Source of the DNA: Holzapfeliella floricola DSM 23037 = JCM 16512
Lineage (GTDB): Bacteria > Bacillota > Bacilli > Lactobacillales > Lactobacillaceae
Direction: 5' to 3'
Length of the DNA: 64,000 bases
Assembly: GCF_001436605.1 (NCBI RefSeq)
Contig: NZ_AYZL01000020.1
Span: 372,001-436,000 of the forward strand
A model generated the notes under the pieces. That model was not told the DNA's origin. It made no database searches and saw only the letters and a list, made by a program, of their open reading frames with translations. This document shows positions 55,280-64,000 of this stretch, in pieces. The translations under genes and the position numbers were made by a program. The stretch's first letter is position 1. Each line of letters starts with the position of its first letter.

Positions 55280-56219
55280 AAGGTTTATATAACTTTCTAT
55301 TTTCCAAAGCAAAAATACGACCTGTAAATTCACCTGGACTAATCTGTTTTAGTGATTCCGTCATCATATTCATTGAAGCATCAAATTCATCAATTCGATG
55401 TAAAACCTCTGCTTCAAGTATTTGAGGTCTTACCGGTGATCCATACTCTTTTAACCCATGATGTGATAGAACCAAGTGTCGCAACAATAAAAACGACTCT
55501 GTTTCTTCATCAATTTCAAGTGTTTGAGCAGCTTTGACAACTTCTTCATCAATTAATGCAATATGACCTATCAAATTACCTTCCAGTGTATAGTCAGTTG
55601 AAATCGGACCAGATAACTCAATAGTTTTAGCTAAATCATGGAGAATAATACCTGAATAAAGCAATTCTTTATTAATACCTTCATAAATATCCAACATATG
55701 ATGCGCTAAGTCAAGCATAGACACAGTATGAAAGGCTAGTCCCCCTGCAAAAGCATGGTGATTTGTTTTAGCTGCAGGATACTCAAAAAACCGTTTATGA
55801 TATTTATCAACTAAATAATTTACAAGTTTGCTCCAAACAGGGTGTGCAATTTCATTTTGGTAATAACTCATTTTATCCAGCAAACTATCTGAAGAAACAG
55901 GAGCCTGTCTTACAAATTGTGAAACCTCATAGCCTTCTTCTTTCATAACTGGACGCAAGCTGTAAATTCTAATTTGAGGATTATTTTGATAAGTTTCACG
56001 TCTACCATTAACTTCAACAATTTCTCCGGCCTGATATAAATTGACATCTTCATTTGAAGCATCCCAATACTTACCACTAATTTCACCAGAACTATCTTCG
56101 AATACAATTGCTAAAAATTGCTTGCCATTCTTTGCTACACGAACATCAACTTGTTTAAGCAGCACAATTGTATCCATTTCTTCGCCACTTTGGTATTCTA
56201 ATAATTTTTTTGTAAACAA
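55266..56219 (-). CDS. yhaM: 3'-5' exoribonuclease YhaM
   Basis: YhaM degrades RNA from the 3' end. The 317-residue protein has an N-terminal OB-fold (about 20-95, LKQVDVRVAKNGKQFLAIVF) and a C-terminal HD domain (about 155-275, HHAFAGGLAFHTVSML and ILHDLAKT). The start is a TTG (56219-56217), with AAAGGAG 9 bases upstream; this gives the N-terminus EYQSGEE, matching Bacillus YhaM. It lies 14 bases after yhaN, in the conserved yhaO-yhaN-yhaM order. Confidence 0.95.
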   Translation of the reverse strand: MFTKKLLEYQSGEEMDTIVLLKQVDVRVAKNGKQFLAIVFEDSSGEISGKYWDASNEDVNLYQAGEIVEVNGRRETYQNNPQIRIYSLRPVMKEEGYEVSQFVRQAPVSSDSLLDKMSYYQNEIAHPVWSKLVNYLVDKYHKRFFEYPAAKTNHHAFAGGLAFHTVSMLDLAHHMLDIYEGINKELLYSGIILHDLAKTIELSGPISTDYTLEGNLIGHIALIDEEVVKAAQTLEIDEETESFLLLRHLVLSHHGLKEYGSPVRPQILEAEVLHRIDEFDASMNMMTESLKQISPGEFTGRIFALENRKLYKPYYRK

Positions 56220-56233
56220 CCGTCTTTTCTCCT

Positions 56234-58666
56234 TTAATTTAGTTCAATAATATCTTCTGGTCTAAACAACGCTTTAATTTCTTTTCTCGCTGTAAAAATA
56301 AAAACTTGGTTATAATCTGTTATCTCATCTAGTAATTGCTGAATCATCTTAACTCTTTGATTATCAAAATTGACAAAAGCATCATCAATCACAATAGGTA
56401 AACTTATCATATCACTAATCTGTTCAATAAAAGCAAACTTCAACGCAAAATATAGTTGTTCAGCTGTTCCACGAGATAATTCGTTAACCTCGAACTTTTT
56501 GTTGTCTTTAGTTACAACTTGCAGGCTATTTTTAGTGAATTTCACATGCTTGTAATGTCCTACAGTTAGTATTTCAAAATACTTTTGACTACGTTCAATC
56601 ATATTAGGAAATCGGTTAGCACTAGCAACATCAAGCATTTTCATAATTACTTCCGACGTCAACTCCTGTGTAAGCCAATCGGTTATTAATTGATTGATTT
56701 TTTCTTTTTGTAGTGCAATTTGTTGTTTCAAATCAAATATTCCTTGATCATTCACTAGTAAATCTTGTTTTGCAGTTAACGTTGCGATGGCTTTTTGAAC
56801 TGTAATTTGTTGCTGTTTTAGTTCTTCATAAGACTGCTCTGTTGAATCAAATTCTTGATTAAAACGTTGTCTATGCTCTTTGTAATCATGAACATCATGC
56901 CACAAGGAGCCTATCTCTTTTTTAATAGCATTGAGTCGTATATTATCTTCTTGTGCTTGAATATGACTTTGATAAGCTTTTTCAAAATCTTCGACTGTCT
57001 CAAATTGATTTCTTACTAAAATTTGATTGAGTTCAAACTGAAGAGATTGTTTCTGACTCTGCAATAATTCCAAATTATTTAATTTTAATTCTCTTGCACT
57101 TTCTTCTTGTTTCAAATCTAATTGCTTTTGTTGTACCTGGCTAATCTTTGTTCTAAGAGACTCGAATTGATTCATATCAGGGTCTATCCCAAACTGAGTC
57201 ATGAAATCAGTAATTATCTGACTTCGACTCAGCATGTTTTGTTTATCTTGTTCAATTTGACTAGTCAATCGCTTAAAATAAGTTCGTTTTTCAAATCCCT
57301 CTTTTAAACTGTTGATTGTTGCAGCTTCATTAAATTGATAATAATCCAGATATTCATTAAACTCTGTATGCCGCTCTTGTTCTTTTCTTTTTTGAGCGCC
57401 ACGACCATTATTTTTAAAATGAATAAGCAAAGAAATTGTTGAAACTATCGCCAAAATAAAAGTTGCTTTAGGATTAATAAACAACCCTACAATAGTTGCA
57501 AAGTAACCTAAAATACTAACAATTAAAGCTATTTGACCAGATGAGCTAGTATCTTTTGAACTCTCAAAATCTGTTAATTTACGCTGTGATTGCAAACATT
57601 CTTCATCAGATAATTGTGCAATTCTTGTTATTTGTGGTGTATAGTCAACAATCGAAGCTAAATCATTTTCTTTTTGATTAACTGAACTTTCTAAACGTTT
57701 GAATTCCTGATAGTCATATTGAATTTCTGACCATTTATTTAAAATTTCTTGTGAATCATTGTTATGACTATATTTAGTAGACTCTAAATTATTTTTATCT
57801 CTTTCAATTTGAGCATCCAATTGTGATAAAGATAATTTTAATTCTTGCACTTTTCGATAGTCAACATTCTTAAAACCCTTTTGGCTAATATTAACTCGCT
57901 GTTCTAGTTTATGATAATCTTCGAGTAACGAATATTTCTCTTTGATTTGTTTTTGATGTGTAAGATAATCAAGTAATTGGTTAGAATGCCGTTGCAACTC
58001 ATCTAATCTACTTTGATTTTCTTCTAATTGAGATTGATAAATTTGATAAGTCTTGAACTCTTCATTTTTTTCTTGTAGTAATTCACTTAACTCATGATAT
58101 TTGGCAACTTCCTGATTCAATGGTTGTTTTCGACCTCTTGGACGATAAATATCAGCGCTGTTTTTTGCCTTGTCTTGACTTAATTGTAGCCATTGTTTGC
58201 TATTAGTAACACCCAAATAGTAAATCTGTTGCATTAATTCTTCTTCACTAACGCCATAAATATTTTGTAACGTATCTTGATTAAAGACAAAACTTTGTTG
58301 ATAAAACATTTCATTAACTTGTTTAACTCTATCAAAAAAAACACTAGCATCAACTTCATAATCGTCTTTAAAAACAGAAAAGTCACCTTCTGTTTTTTTA
58401 TTAAGATAACGCTTTAAAACAAACCGACTATTACCATCTGAAAAAACAATCTCACCGCCAAAAAGACTAGGCATAGGCGAAGGATGATATTGCTTTTTCT
58501 TAGTTGTTTTATTTGGAAATCCAAACATAATTTGACTAATAAAAGCAGCTAATGTACTTTTTCCTGCTTCATTTTCACCGTAAAAAACGGTCTGATTAGT
58601 CGTAAAATTAAATGTTTTATCTGAAAACTTTCCAAAATTTTCAATTCTAATTTGCTCAATCTTCAC
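56234..58666 (-). CDS. yhaN: AAA family ATPase YhaN (SbcC-like)
   Basis: This 810-residue SMC/Rad50-type protein has an N-terminal Walker A (GENEAGKSTLAAF) and a C-terminal ABC half (NELSRGTAEQLYFALKFA, VIDDAFVNFD). A long coiled coil lies between. Two hydrophobic segments (about residues 378-397 and 400-417) sit in the coiled-coil middle, where the Rad50 zinc hook would be. The start is most likely the GTG at 58666, with AGGAG 9 bases upstream; a GTG at 58675 has no spacing. It overlaps yhaO by 11 bases. Function in DNA processing with YhaO is inferred; a membrane tether is unusual. Confidence 0.9.
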   Translation of the reverse strand: MKIEQIRIENFGKFSDKTFNFTTNQTVFYGENEAGKSTLAAFISQIMFGFPNKTTKKKQYHPSPMPSLFGGEIVFSDGNSRFVLKRYLNKKTEGDFSVFKDDYEVDASVFFDRVKQVNEMFYQQSFVFNQDTLQNIYGVSEEELMQQIYYLGVTNSKQWLQLSQDKAKNSADIYRPRGRKQPLNQEVAKYHELSELLQEKNEEFKTYQIYQSQLEENQSRLDELQRHSNQLLDYLTHQKQIKEKYSLLEDYHKLEQRVNISQKGFKNVDYRKVQELKLSLSQLDAQIERDKNNLESTKYSHNNDSQEILNKWSEIQYDYQEFKRLESSVNQKENDLASIVDYTPQITRIAQLSDEECLQSQRKLTDFESSKDTSSSGQIALIVSILGYFATIVGLFINPKATFILAIVSTISLLIHFKNNGRGAQKRKEQERHTEFNEYLDYYQFNEAATINSLKEGFEKRTYFKRLTSQIEQDKQNMLSRSQIITDFMTQFGIDPDMNQFESLRTKISQVQQKQLDLKQEESARELKLNNLELLQSQKQSLQFELNQILVRNQFETVEDFEKAYQSHIQAQEDNIRLNAIKKEIGSLWHDVHDYKEHRQRFNQEFDSTEQSYEELKQQQITVQKAIATLTAKQDLLVNDQGIFDLKQQIALQKEKINQLITDWLTQELTSEVIMKMLDVASANRFPNMIERSQKYFEILTVGHYKHVKFTKNSLQVVTKDNKKFEVNELSRGTAEQLYFALKFAFIEQISDMISLPIVIDDAFVNFDNQRVKMIQQLLDEITDYNQVFIFTARKEIKALFRPEDIIELN

Positions 58667-59876
58667 TCTCTTCACTCCTCGTCACAGCCTCACTTAATTC
58701 CAGCTGCACCAGTTGTTGCACTTGTTTTGTTAAATCATTTGGATGATCAATCAACTGTTCAACCGGCAAGTATTTTTTTAATAACGGTCTTAATTTTTCA
58801 GAGACAATCGTTTGATTCAGCAAGCTATCTTTTGCTTCTTCAAAGTAAATTTCATCAATTTCAGTCATATCAATTTTGTGATTTACTTCAAGCTCAACAT
58901 CATAAAGAATCACACTATAATCAATATTTTGAGAAATTTCATCTAAAAGATTAGTCTGATTAATTATCTCTTTAGCATTAAGTGACAAAAATTGACTATT
59001 TTGAATAACCAATTTAACCATTTTCATTTGCTGAACCGTAATTAAATCAAGTGCTTTTTCAATTTTGTCTTGTAGTCGCTGAATATCTGTTACCTGGTCT
59101 AACTTAACTACTAACTTATCAAAAATAATCTGACCTGTTTGAATAAATGTTAGATTAGTTTCAAAAGTTTGCTCATCAACTGTTACCAAATAACATCCCT
59201 TTTGACCTGATTCGTTAATATGACGCCCTTGCAAGTTTCCACTATATACGGCAAGCGGTCTTTGACTTACAATCTCTCGTTTATGAATATGACCTAAAGC
59301 GTAGTAGTGATAATTTTTTTTGATTAAATCAGCTATTTCAAAGGGTGCATAATTATCTTGATTAATGTCAGAGGTCGCTAATGCTCCGTGAATCATTCCA
59401 ATAGTATAATGGTTTTTTGATACTTCTGGAAAGTTTTGCACGATATTTTTTGTAATATGATTTTGCACATAGCTAAACCCCACAATGTCTACCGGCAAAC
59501 CTTTTTTAGTGGTAATATTTTTAGTCTGAACTTCTGAATTAAAGATAACAACATTATTAGAATAATCAAAAGCATAGTTTTCCGCTTTATAATAATCATG
59601 GTTACCGAAAGTTAAAAAAACAGTAATACCCACTTTATTTAGTCTTTCAAACTGCTTTGCAACAAACTTTTGAGCGTGTAAAGATGGCTTAGGCCCATCA
59701 AAAGTATCTCCCACTACTAAAACGAAGTCGACTTGGTTGTCTATCGCCTGATTAATAGCACTTTCAAATGCTAAGTAAGTCGAATCATAAACTGATTGCC
59801 ATAGCTTGCTGGGTAAATAAGACAATCCCTTAAATGGACTATCTAAATGTGCATCTGCAATATGTAAAAATTTCAT
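58656..59876 (-). CDS. yhaO: Metallophosphoesterase YhaO (SbcD/Mre11-like)
   Basis: This 406-residue calcineurin-like phosphoesterase has the metal-binding series DAHLDSPF, VVGDTFDG, GNHDYY, GMIHGA and GHIHKRE. It is the Mre11/SbcD type that pairs with YhaN. Genes are translationally coupled. It is expected to be a DNA nuclease acting at ends. Confidence 0.93.
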   Translation of the reverse strand: MKFLHIADAHLDSPFKGLSYLPSKLWQSVYDSTYLAFESAINQAIDNQVDFVLVVGDTFDGPKPSLHAQKFVAKQFERLNKVGITVFLTFGNHDYYKAENYAFDYSNNVVIFNSEVQTKNITTKKGLPVDIVGFSYVQNHITKNIVQNFPEVSKNHYTIGMIHGALATSDINQDNYAPFEIADLIKKNYHYYALGHIHKREIVSQRPLAVYSGNLQGRHINESGQKGCYLVTVDEQTFETNLTFIQTGQIIFDKLVVKLDQVTDIQRLQDKIEKALDLITVQQMKMVKLVIQNSQFLSLNAKEIINQTNLLDEISQNIDYSVILYDVELEVNHKIDMTEIDEIYFEEAKDSLLNQTIVSEKLRPLLKKYLPVEQLIDHPNDLTKQVQQLVQLELSEAVTRSEESED

Positions 59877-59900
59877 CTTTTACCCCCCTTTTTCAGATAA

Positions 59901-59932
59901 AAAAAAAAACGGAACGTATTATTCCGTTTTCT
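59901..59932 (-). terminator. Terminator after ylbF
   Basis: AAAACGGAA and TTCCGTTTT arms (59922-59930 and 59906-59914) with a 7-base loop, followed by a long U run on the minus strand. Confidence 0.85.
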
Positions 59933-59941
59933 TTAAGTTCT

Positions 59942-60289
59942 CTAGTTATTTAAATCGTGGTAAAGTTCATCCATTGATTTTGAAACAGCACCATTAATGT
60001 CTTGGAATAATTGTTGCATGCTTTGTTCTTTACTCATTAGGTCAACGATTTCTTCTGTTTTTTCCATTTGTTGGCCTAATTCGTTAGCCTTAGTCATGTC
60101 TTCTTGTGTCAATTCTTGACCTGACATTTGTTTAGCTTGTAAATCTTTTTGAATATCATTTACATCTTTAAATAATTTAAAGGCTTCTTCGTTTTGTGAT
60201 AATTTTTCGTATGAAGCTTGTAAATCTTTATATTCTGGAGTTTCTTTTAATTCTGCTGCTAATTGGTTAATTGTGTCGTAAATATTCAC
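59942..60289 (-). CDS. YlbF/YheA/YmcA family protein
   Basis: This 115-residue all-helical protein fits the YlbF/YmcA family (YheA-type) that in Bacillus helps RNase Y mature operon RNAs. The start is a GTG (60289-60287), with AGGAG 8 bases upstream. Motifs are the amphipathic helices and the Gln/Met-rich linker. It lies between the class A PBP gene and yhaO; there is a terminator after it. Confidence 0.87.
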   Translation of the reverse strand: MNIYDTINQLAAELKETPEYKDLQASYEKLSQNEEAFKLFKDVNDIQKDLQAKQMSGQELTQEDMTKANELGQQMEKTEEIVDLMSKEQSMQQLFQDINGAVSKSMDELYHDLNN

Positions 60290-60317
60290 TATTAATTCTC
60301 CTGTTTTCTAATATTAA

Positions 60318-62384
60318 TTAAGGTGATACCTTATCTCTAATACCATTGTACCATTGACCAATTGTTTGACCAACACCATCGAAAACATTTTGAACACTTT
60401 TTGTTAAATCATCCACCCAACTTGTTGAATTACCTTGAACATTTCGTTCAGAAACAAGCTGTTGGGCATTTTTTTCACTAAATGTTGTTTTATTTGTATA
60501 GGGCAACACACTTTGCGCAACTTGTTTAAATAAATAAGATATTTGTGTTTCACTGGTTCCACCCAAGTAATGTGTATCATCAGGGTTATCAAATCCTATC
60601 CAACTGACTAAAACAATGTCTGGAGTGTAGCCAATTATCCATTGATCATTAGCCCTGGTTGTCCCATCACTTAATTTAACTTCTGTTGTTCCCGTTTTAC
60701 CTGCCATACGATAGCCATAAGGCTTAGCAAATTTACCCGTTCCATTATCAAATACATTCAACAATAAACTCGTCATCTGTTTTGAAATTTCTGGTGTCAT
60801 AATTTGATGAGTATTTAAATTAGTATTATCTACCAAGACTTTATCATCATTCCCCACCACTTTTTTAACGGTGTGAACTTGATTAGGTAATTGCCCCTCA
60901 TTGGCAAAAGCACAATAGGCCTTAGCCATATCTAGTAATGATACACCAGTTTGAAGACCACCTAATGCAAGAGCCAAGTTTTGATCAGCATTACTTAAAC
61001 TAATCCCAAAATTTTTAACAGACTGTATCCCTTGGTTTAAGCCAATTTGATTCAACAACCACACTGCTGGTGCATTTTTACTTTGCGCCAGTGCTTGATA
61101 TAGTGGCACTTCCCCCTCATACTGATTATCAACGTTTTTAGGGGTATATTTATCTGATCCATAAGCCTGTAAACTATCTTGCAGTTTCGAATCTATCTGA
61201 TAGCCATTTTGTAAAGCTGGTGTGTAAACAGCCAACGGTTTCATTGTTGACCCTGGTTGACGCTGCATCTGAATGGCCCGGTTAAAGTCACTTTTACCAC
61301 GGCTACCTACAACTCCAAGTACAGCCCCAGTTTTTGGATCCATCGCGAGTCCTGCTCCTTCAACTTTTTGATTGTCAGAAGCATTATCCGGAAATAGGCT
61401 ATCGTTTTTATACGTTTTCTTCATATTACTTTGAACGTTATAATCTAGATAAGTATAAATACTTAGATTACGAGTAGCAATATCATTATAATCCCAATTA
61501 TTTTGCGTCTTCAATTCTTGAAGGACAGCTTGATTATAATCCGAAAAAGCACTTTGATATACTTGATACCGGTCTGTCACAATCATTGCTTGGTTTTTAA
61601 AAGTTTGCAGTTGGTCTTTTGAAATAACATTATTTTTCTGCATAAGCTCTAGTACAAGATTTCGACGACTTACTGCATTTTCTTTTGAATCCATTGGATT
61701 ATAATAGTTTGGCCCTTTTAGCATCCCCGCAATGGTAGCCGCTTCTGCAACTGTCAAATCACTCGCATTCTTTCCAAAATATTTTAATGATGCATCTTGG
61801 GCACCATAAACACCATTACCAAAATAAGCCGTATTTAAATACATCTCAAGAATTTGATCTTTTGAGTAATCTTTTTCTAGCTGAACCGCGTAAAAAAACT
61901 CTTTAATTTTTCGCCAAAAGGTTTGATCTTGCGTCAAAAAACTATTCTTAGCTAGTTGCTGGGTAACAGTGGAGCCACCTTGCGTAACCATACCTTTAGT
62001 GACCAAACTCAAGCTTGCTCTTGCCATTGATGTTAGACTAAAACCACTGTGGTTATAAAAGTCTTTATCCTCTGTAGAAATAACCGCATCTTTCAAATAA
62101 GGCGAAATTTTGTCAATTTTTGTATAATCTCCTCTATTGTAAGAAATTTCTCCAATTTTATTACTATTTTGATCAAAAATTGTTGTTACTGACCTTAGAG
62201 AATCTCCTAACTGGCCAACTGGTGTCAATTTAACTAATGCTGTACAATAAAAGGAAATCATCAATGTAAGCGTCAATCCTGCTAGAATCAGCCACCTCAC
62301 AAGTTGGAAGCGATGATTCACTTTTTTCAAATGACTCAGACCTGATTTTGTCAGATCTAATAGTCTGATGGCATAACTTTCCAT
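60318..62384 (-). CDS. Class A penicillin-binding protein (PBP2a/1A type)
   Basis: This 688-residue bifunctional PBP polymerises glycan and cross-links peptides. It has a short cytosolic tail and one membrane anchor (about residues 29-50). The transglycosylase domain GT51 follows (STEDKDFYNHSG with its catalytic Glu, QGGSTVTQQLAKN). The transpeptidase domain has SxxK in RQPGSTMKPL, SKN in ALAQSKNAP and KTGTTE. GGAGG precedes the ATG. It is divergent from the RluA-type gene. I do not see a PASTA or other C-terminal domain. Confidence 0.93.
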   Translation of the reverse strand: MESYAIRLLDLTKSGLSHLKKVNHRFQLVRWLILAGLTLTLMISFYCTALVKLTPVGQLGDSLRSVTTIFDQNSNKIGEISYNRGDYTKIDKISPYLKDAVISTEDKDFYNHSGFSLTSMARASLSLVTKGMVTQGGSTVTQQLAKNSFLTQDQTFWRKIKEFFYAVQLEKDYSKDQILEMYLNTAYFGNGVYGAQDASLKYFGKNASDLTVAEAATIAGMLKGPNYYNPMDSKENAVSRRNLVLELMQKNNVISKDQLQTFKNQAMIVTDRYQVYQSAFSDYNQAVLQELKTQNNWDYNDIATRNLSIYTYLDYNVQSNMKKTYKNDSLFPDNASDNQKVEGAGLAMDPKTGAVLGVVGSRGKSDFNRAIQMQRQPGSTMKPLAVYTPALQNGYQIDSKLQDSLQAYGSDKYTPKNVDNQYEGEVPLYQALAQSKNAPAVWLLNQIGLNQGIQSVKNFGISLSNADQNLALALGGLQTGVSLLDMAKAYCAFANEGQLPNQVHTVKKVVGNDDKVLVDNTNLNTHQIMTPEISKQMTSLLLNVFDNGTGKFAKPYGYRMAGKTGTTEVKLSDGTTRANDQWIIGYTPDIVLVSWIGFDNPDDTHYLGGTSETQISYLFKQVAQSVLPYTNKTTFSEKNAQQLVSERNVQGNSTSWVDDLTKSVQNVFDGVGQTIGQWYNGIRDKVSP

Positions 62385-62446
62385 GACATCCTCCTATCTT
62401 TTCCTCGTTATTTTAGCACAAAATAGTCCCGATTCTTATTTCTTTA

Positions 62447-63352
62447 ATGAAAGGTATAAAAAATTTAAAGATGTCTTTAGCAAATAAACGTATATTAACT
62501 CTACCTAAATCCTTTACACCATGCACAATTCGTGAACTTTTAATACAATTGTATATTCCTAAAAAATGGCAACATTTTTTACGAATTGAAAGAGCAGTCA
62601 CCGTGAACGGTTCTTATCAACCCATTAATACAACAGTAGGTGCTGGCGACACAATTAACTTGAACTTCACGCAAGTTGAAACCTCACAGGCCTACTTACC
62701 TAGCCAAAAACTACCTGATATTGTTTATGAAGACAACGATATTATTGTTATTAATAAACCTGCTGGACAAAAAACTCATCCTAACCGACCCGATGAGGAT
62801 AACACCGCAATGAATGATGTTGAATACTACCTCAACCAAACCAATGAACATGTTTATATGATTCATCGCTTAGATATGTGGACGAGTGGGCTTTTGTTAC
62901 TGGCTAAGAATCCAATTGTTGTGCCCATCTTAAATCGCCAATTAGCTCTTAAAATAATGAAACGATTTTATTTAGCAACGGTTAGAAAAACCACCTCTAT
63001 TCTAGATAACGGCACCATTTTAGATCCGATTGGACTAGATGAAACCGATAAACGAAAAAGACGTGTTCGCTCAGATGGATTGCCCTCCGTCACCCACTTT
63101 TCAGTTATTAGTCAAACAAGTTCACTTGCAAAACTTAAACTCGATTTAGAAACTGGTCGTACTCACCAAATTCGTGTCCACCTTAGTCATCACAACATGC
63201 CTATTATTAATGATCCTCTTTATGATCCATCAGCTAATTCCGATAAGATCATGGCTTTAGAAGCTTTTCAAGTCGAATTAGTAAATCCCTTTTCTTTTGA
63301 AAAATTAATTATTAATCTATCAAATAACGATAAAATAAAAAAACAGCCCTAG
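62447..63352 (+). CDS. RluA family pseudouridine synthase
   Basis: This 301-residue protein has an S4-like N-terminal part (about 20-80) and the RluA catalytic domain. The catalytic Asp is in MIHRLDMWTSGLLLLAK. Flanking motifs are IVINKPAGQKTHP and LKLDLETGRTHQIRVHLS. The target uridine in rRNA or tRNA cannot be told. Most family members have HRLD followed by a Lys/Arg-Asp or Arg-Glu pair; here it is Met-Trp. Start codon is uncertain: the ATG at 62447 or that at 62471, neither with a well-placed ribosome site. Confidence 0.87.
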   Translation: MKGIKNLKMSLANKRILTLPKSFTPCTIRELLIQLYIPKKWQHFLRIERAVTVNGSYQPINTTVGAGDTINLNFTQVETSQAYLPSQKLPDIVYEDNDIIVINKPAGQKTHPNRPDEDNTAMNDVEYYLNQTNEHVYMIHRLDMWTSGLLLLAKNPIVVPILNRQLALKIMKRFYLATVRKTTSILDNGTILDPIGLDETDKRKRRVRSDGLPSVTHFSVISQTSSLAKLKLDLETGRTHQIRVHLSHHNMPIINDPLYDPSANSDKIMALEAFQVELVNPFSFEKLIINLSNNDKIKKQP

Positions 63353-63372
63353 GGCTGCTTTTTTATTTTAGT
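63336..63372. terminator. Bidirectional terminator, RluA-type gene / argR
   Basis: The arms AAAAAACAGCCC and GGGCTGCTTTTTT meet at a 2-base centre, so a 4-6 base loop forms within CCTAGG. T runs lie on both sides. Confidence 0.82.
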
Positions 63373-63815
63373 TTAAGAAATTCTGCTTTTAACTGTTTAG
63401 CTTTTTCTTCATCTGTACAATAGCAGACAAGTGTATCATAGCCAGCTAAACTCGCAACAAGTTCTGAATAACCATGATTATCAATTAGCGCACTCAAAAC
63501 ATTAGCAGAATTAGGATTACATTTAATAATGACCGTAAATTGAATCTGCAAAACGTCTTGTACATTGTTTGCGAAAACCTCTTTTAACTGTGTTAAATCA
63601 TCAATTTCTTGAGTTCCCGAAACAACGTAAGACATTTGACTATCATCTTGAATCAATTTGATAATACCCAATTCCTTCATATCGCGAGATAACGTGGCTT
63701 GGGTAATATTAATTCCTTTATCATTCAAATAATTCATTAAATCAGACTGTGTTTTAATATGATGACTTTTTAGGATTTTCAACAGTTCATCTTGTCTTCG
63801 TTTCTTTTGTTTCAT
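63363..63815 (-). CDS. argR: Arginine repressor ArgR family
   Basis: This 150-residue arginine-dependent regulator has an N-terminal winged helix (about 1-70, IKTQSDLMNYLNDKGINITQATLSRDMKELG, in part). The C-terminal oligomerisation/arginine-binding domain is about 80-150. It lies 3 bases after argS, and its AAGGAA ribosome site lies inside the argS end, so they form one operon. Whether it is ArgR or the paralogue AhrC/ArgR2 cannot be told. Confidence 0.95.
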   Translation of the reverse strand: MKQKKRRQDELLKILKSHHIKTQSDLMNYLNDKGINITQATLSRDMKELGIIKLIQDDSQMSYVVSGTQEIDDLTQLKEVFANNVQDVLQIQFTVIIKCNPNSANVLSALIDNHGYSELVASLAGYDTLVCYCTDEEKAKQLKAEFLKLK

Positions 63816-63818
63816 GTT

Positions 63819-64000
63819 TTACATTTCCTTTGGAGCATTGACACCTAGTAAACGTAGCGATTCTGTTAAAACAACACTGGTTGCTTCAACCAAGGCTAGC
63901 CTTGCATTTAGGTGCTTATCCTCATCTAAAATACGTTGGTTGGCATAATATTTGTTAAATAATTGTGCTAAATTAATCGCATATTTAGCAATAATTGATG
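63819..64000 (-). CDS. argS: Arginyl-tRNA synthetase, C-terminal part (cut by window edge)
   Basis: This partial minus-strand frame gives about 60 C-terminal residues, with [24 protein letters not shown] and [11 protein letters not shown], which are the DALR anticodon-binding domain of ArgRS. The stop TAA is at 63821-63819. The gene continues beyond the right edge. The argS-argR arrangement is common in lactobacilli. Confidence 0.9.
   Translation of the reverse strand, partial: SIIAKYAINLAQLFNKYYANQRILDEDKHLNARLALVEATSVVLTESLRLLGVNAPKEM

Noticed and set aside
1-64000. Search for mobile elements, prophage, CRISPR, toxin-antitoxin pairs or defence genes
   Set aside because: I see no transposase, integrase, direct-repeat array, restriction or defence family; the gene content is almost all conserved housekeeping.

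Overview
This window is a low-GC, mostly minus-strand stretch of a Firmicutes chromosome, most likely from a lactic acid bacterium (Lactobacillales, probably Lactobacillaceae). The evidence is a malolactic operon, a PepX C-terminus, GlnR/GlnA, class B and class A penicillin-binding proteins, a DUF3042 small protein, the dnaB-dnaI primosome genes, and T-box-controlled pheST and thrS. I see no prophage, insertion sequence, CRISPR array, rRNA or tRNA gene. Almost everything is a recognisable core or semi-core gene; the species cannot be fixed from the sequence alone.

Region 1 (1-9.2 kb) is the metabolic accessory part. It holds the end of pepX, the divergent mleR / mleS-mleP malolactic system, an aminotransferase plus archaeal-type PEP carboxylase operon behind a lysine riboswitch, and a YeiH-family membrane transporter divergent from its own LysR regulator. 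Malate, oxaloacetate, aspartate and lysine chemistry are thus clustered. Region 2 (9.2-20.2 kb) contains glnRA with a perfect GlnR operator, miaA, a DUF3042 protein, the glpG-yqgQ-glcK-rhodanese operon, a 5-formyl-THF cyclo-ligase, rpmG, a PBP2b-like transpeptidase and a YfhO membrane protein. Region 3 (20.2-32 kb) contains greA, mltG, pheST with its T-box, an HxlR regulator, a SpoU methyltransferase, a lipoprotein YidC2, a LisRK/EtaRS-like two-component system, and gnd.

Region 4 (32-41.3 kb) is a ribosome and cofactor assembly block: yceD, tmcAL, a methyltransferase, rsfS, yqeK, nadD, yqeH and yqeG. It is followed by infC-rpmI-rplT behind an L20-type leader and thrS behind a T-box. Region 5 (41.3-49.6 kb) is the replication and repair block dnaI, dnaB, nrdR, coaE, mutM, polA, then murC. 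Region 6 (49.6-64 kb) contains ytpR, a thioredoxin, trmB, ecsBA, then hit-ytxH-prsA on the plus strand, yhaM-yhaN-yhaO, ylbF, a class A PBP, an RluA-type pseudouridine synthase, argR and the 3' end of argS.

The main points of interest are regulatory. The lysine riboswitch sits over PEP carboxylase plus aminotransferase, which suggests that carbon entry into the aspartate family is gated by lysine. infC appears to use an AUA start codon, and several other genes use GTG or TTG. A perfect 26-bp palindrome between prsA and yhaM includes the last codons of yhaM. I did not find a convincing wholly new multi-gene system; the YeiH/LysR pair is the least understood functional unit here.
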